Positions 63,187 to 64,000 of a stretch of DNA of 64,000 nt are shown here, in pieces. The translations under genes and the position numbers were made by a program. Source of the DNA: Planctomycetota bacterium (GTDB taxonomy: Bacteria > Planctomycetota > B15-G4); assembly GCA_029259745.1 (NCBI GenBank), contig JAJDEO010000044.1:49261-113260 (forward strand), in the 5' to 3' direction. Every line of letters starts with the position of its first letter. The first letter of the stretch is position 1. The notes beneath the pieces were generated by a model. That model did no database searches. It was given only the letters and a program-made list of their open reading frames with translations, and was not told the DNA's origin.

Positions 63187-64000
63187 CTATCGAAGCCCAA
63201 GAGCACCCACAGACTCAACAAGCACGGCAAGGCACCTGCAACCATCGATACACGCGCCTTCCGGCCCGGCATGAACACCGAGCCATCGTTTGCCTCGCAC
63301 CGACAGCAAAGCGCAGCGCGCGCGTACGCCGCGCTCCGCCTGAGCTCCGCAAGGGCTCCACTCCGCGCGACTGACCCGAGGACGAACGACCCGTCAGCTC
63401 ACGTATCGAAGCCCAAGACCACCTACCGACTCAACAAGCACGGCAAGGCCACCTGCAACGCCCGACACCTTCTCGCACCGACCGTCCCCGAGGATCATCG
63501 ATACACGCGCCTTCCAGCCCGGCTTGAACACCGAGCCATCGTTTGCCTCGCACCGACAGCAAAGCACAGCGCGCGCGGTACGCCGCGCTCCGCCTGAGCT
63601 CCGCAAGGGCTCCACTCCGCGCGGCTGACCCGAGGACGAACGACCCGTCAGCTCACGTATCGAAGCCCAAGACCACCTACCGATCCAACAAGCACACCAG
63701 CCACTTGCAACGCCCATCACGTTCTCGCACCGACGGTCCCCGAGGATCATCGATACACGCGCCCCCGGCATGAACACCGAGCCATCGTTTGCCACGGACC
63801 GACAGCAACGCCGCAACGCGCGCGGTACGCCGCGCTCCGCCTGAGCTCCGCAAGGGCTCCACTCCGCGCGGCTGACACGAAGACGGACGACGCGTCAGTT
63901 CACGCCTCGCAGGCCACGACCACCCACCGACTCAACAAGCACCCCGAAGCCACCTGCAAAGCCGCCCAACATCTCGCACCAACCGTCCCCGAGGATCAAC
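63187..64000. repeat. Tandem array of about 250-bp units, extending past the window end
   Basis: At least three full units and a partial fourth begin near 63187, 63404, 63659 and 63900, so units are about 216-255 bases long. Landmarks recur in fixed order: TATCGAAGCCCAAGA, CAACAAGCACGGCAAGG, CGATACACGCGCC, ACACCGAGCCATCGTTTGCC, and the hairpin GCCGCGC...GAGC...GCTC...GCGCGGC (63328-63371, 63582-63625, 63829-63872). Units diverge by point changes and small indels, and frames break between copies, so I regard the array as non-coding. Confidence 0.8.

Noticed and set aside
63394..63816. 140-codon minus-strand frame in the repeat array
   Set aside because: It spans unit boundaries, has no start signal, and the frame is not kept between units; its composition (Cys/Trp/Arg-rich) is not protein-like.
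63187..64000. CRISPR array
   Set aside because: Units of about 250 bases with point differences throughout do not fit short direct repeats with unique spacers, and no cas genes are nearby.

Overview
The window is GC-rich and densely coded, and reads as a chromosomal segment of a free-living, probably aquatic member of the Planctomycetota. The reasons are several long secreted proteins with FG-GAP/VCBS (integrin-like) repeats, many lipoproteins, a PstC/PstA pair with very large periplasmic inserts, frequent GTG/TTG starts with few obvious Shine-Dalgarno sites, and EboA/EboB homologues. This placement is an inference from gene content; there is no rRNA in the window to confirm it. I found no tRNA, rRNA, CRISPR array or insertion sequence.

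Layout. 0-8.2 kb (minus): the 5' end of a polysaccharide pyruvyl transferase-like gene, four paralogous secreted FG-GAP proteins and a family-2 glycosyltransferase, suggesting a surface-protein or cell-surface glycan region. 8.5-9.9 kb: a secreted M28 zinc peptidase. 10-21.8 kb (minus): a complete phosphate-starvation island in the order phoB-phoR-pstS-pstC-pstA-pstB-phoU, followed by a phosphate-selective porin-like gene. 21.9-25.7 kb (minus): a secreted protein of unknown function, then eboA, eboB and a META/YbaY-like lipoprotein. 25.8-28.8 kb: lgt and pyrC (overlapping), a small membrane protein, and relics of two gene ends. 28.8-34.9 kb (minus): secreted proteins, an ECF sigma/anti-sigma pair and a large lipoprotein. 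35-38.2 kb: cysS, folE2 and a methyltransferase. 38.3-50.6 kb: a 1286-residue lipoprotein, an operon of a carboxypeptidase-regulatory-like protein plus two HExxH lipoproteins, a metallophosphatase and a TPR protein. 50.7 kb: rpsN. 51.3-57.2 kb (plus): three SPFH (stomatin/HflK/HflC-like) membrane proteins and a heavy-metal P-type ATPase in one tight operon. 57.2-58.8 kb: a third HExxH lipoprotein, a small protein and a broken DUF421/YetF-like gene. 59-62.8 kb: a PRC-barrel protein behind a sigma-54-like promoter, a small lipoprotein and a metallophosphoesterase. 62.9-64 kb: a non-coding array of roughly 250-bp tandem repeats that runs off the window.

How genes work together. The Pho island senses phosphate limitation (PhoR/PhoB), captures phosphate (porin, PstS), imports it (PstCAB) and restrains signalling (PhoU). 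The SPFH-ATPase operon looks like a membrane scaffold built around a metal pump: one SPFH subunit carries a His-rich N-terminal tail and no FtsH protease gene is present. Five extracellular proteins (four FG-GAP, one metallophosphatase) end in the same domain of about 115 residues, which is likely a shared surface-sorting or attachment module. The best candidates for undescribed biology are the SPFH3-P1B ATPase operon, this C-terminal domain, the HExxH-x14-EE lipoprotein family and the reduced ebo pair. All coordinates, translations and alignments were read by eye; no database search was possible.
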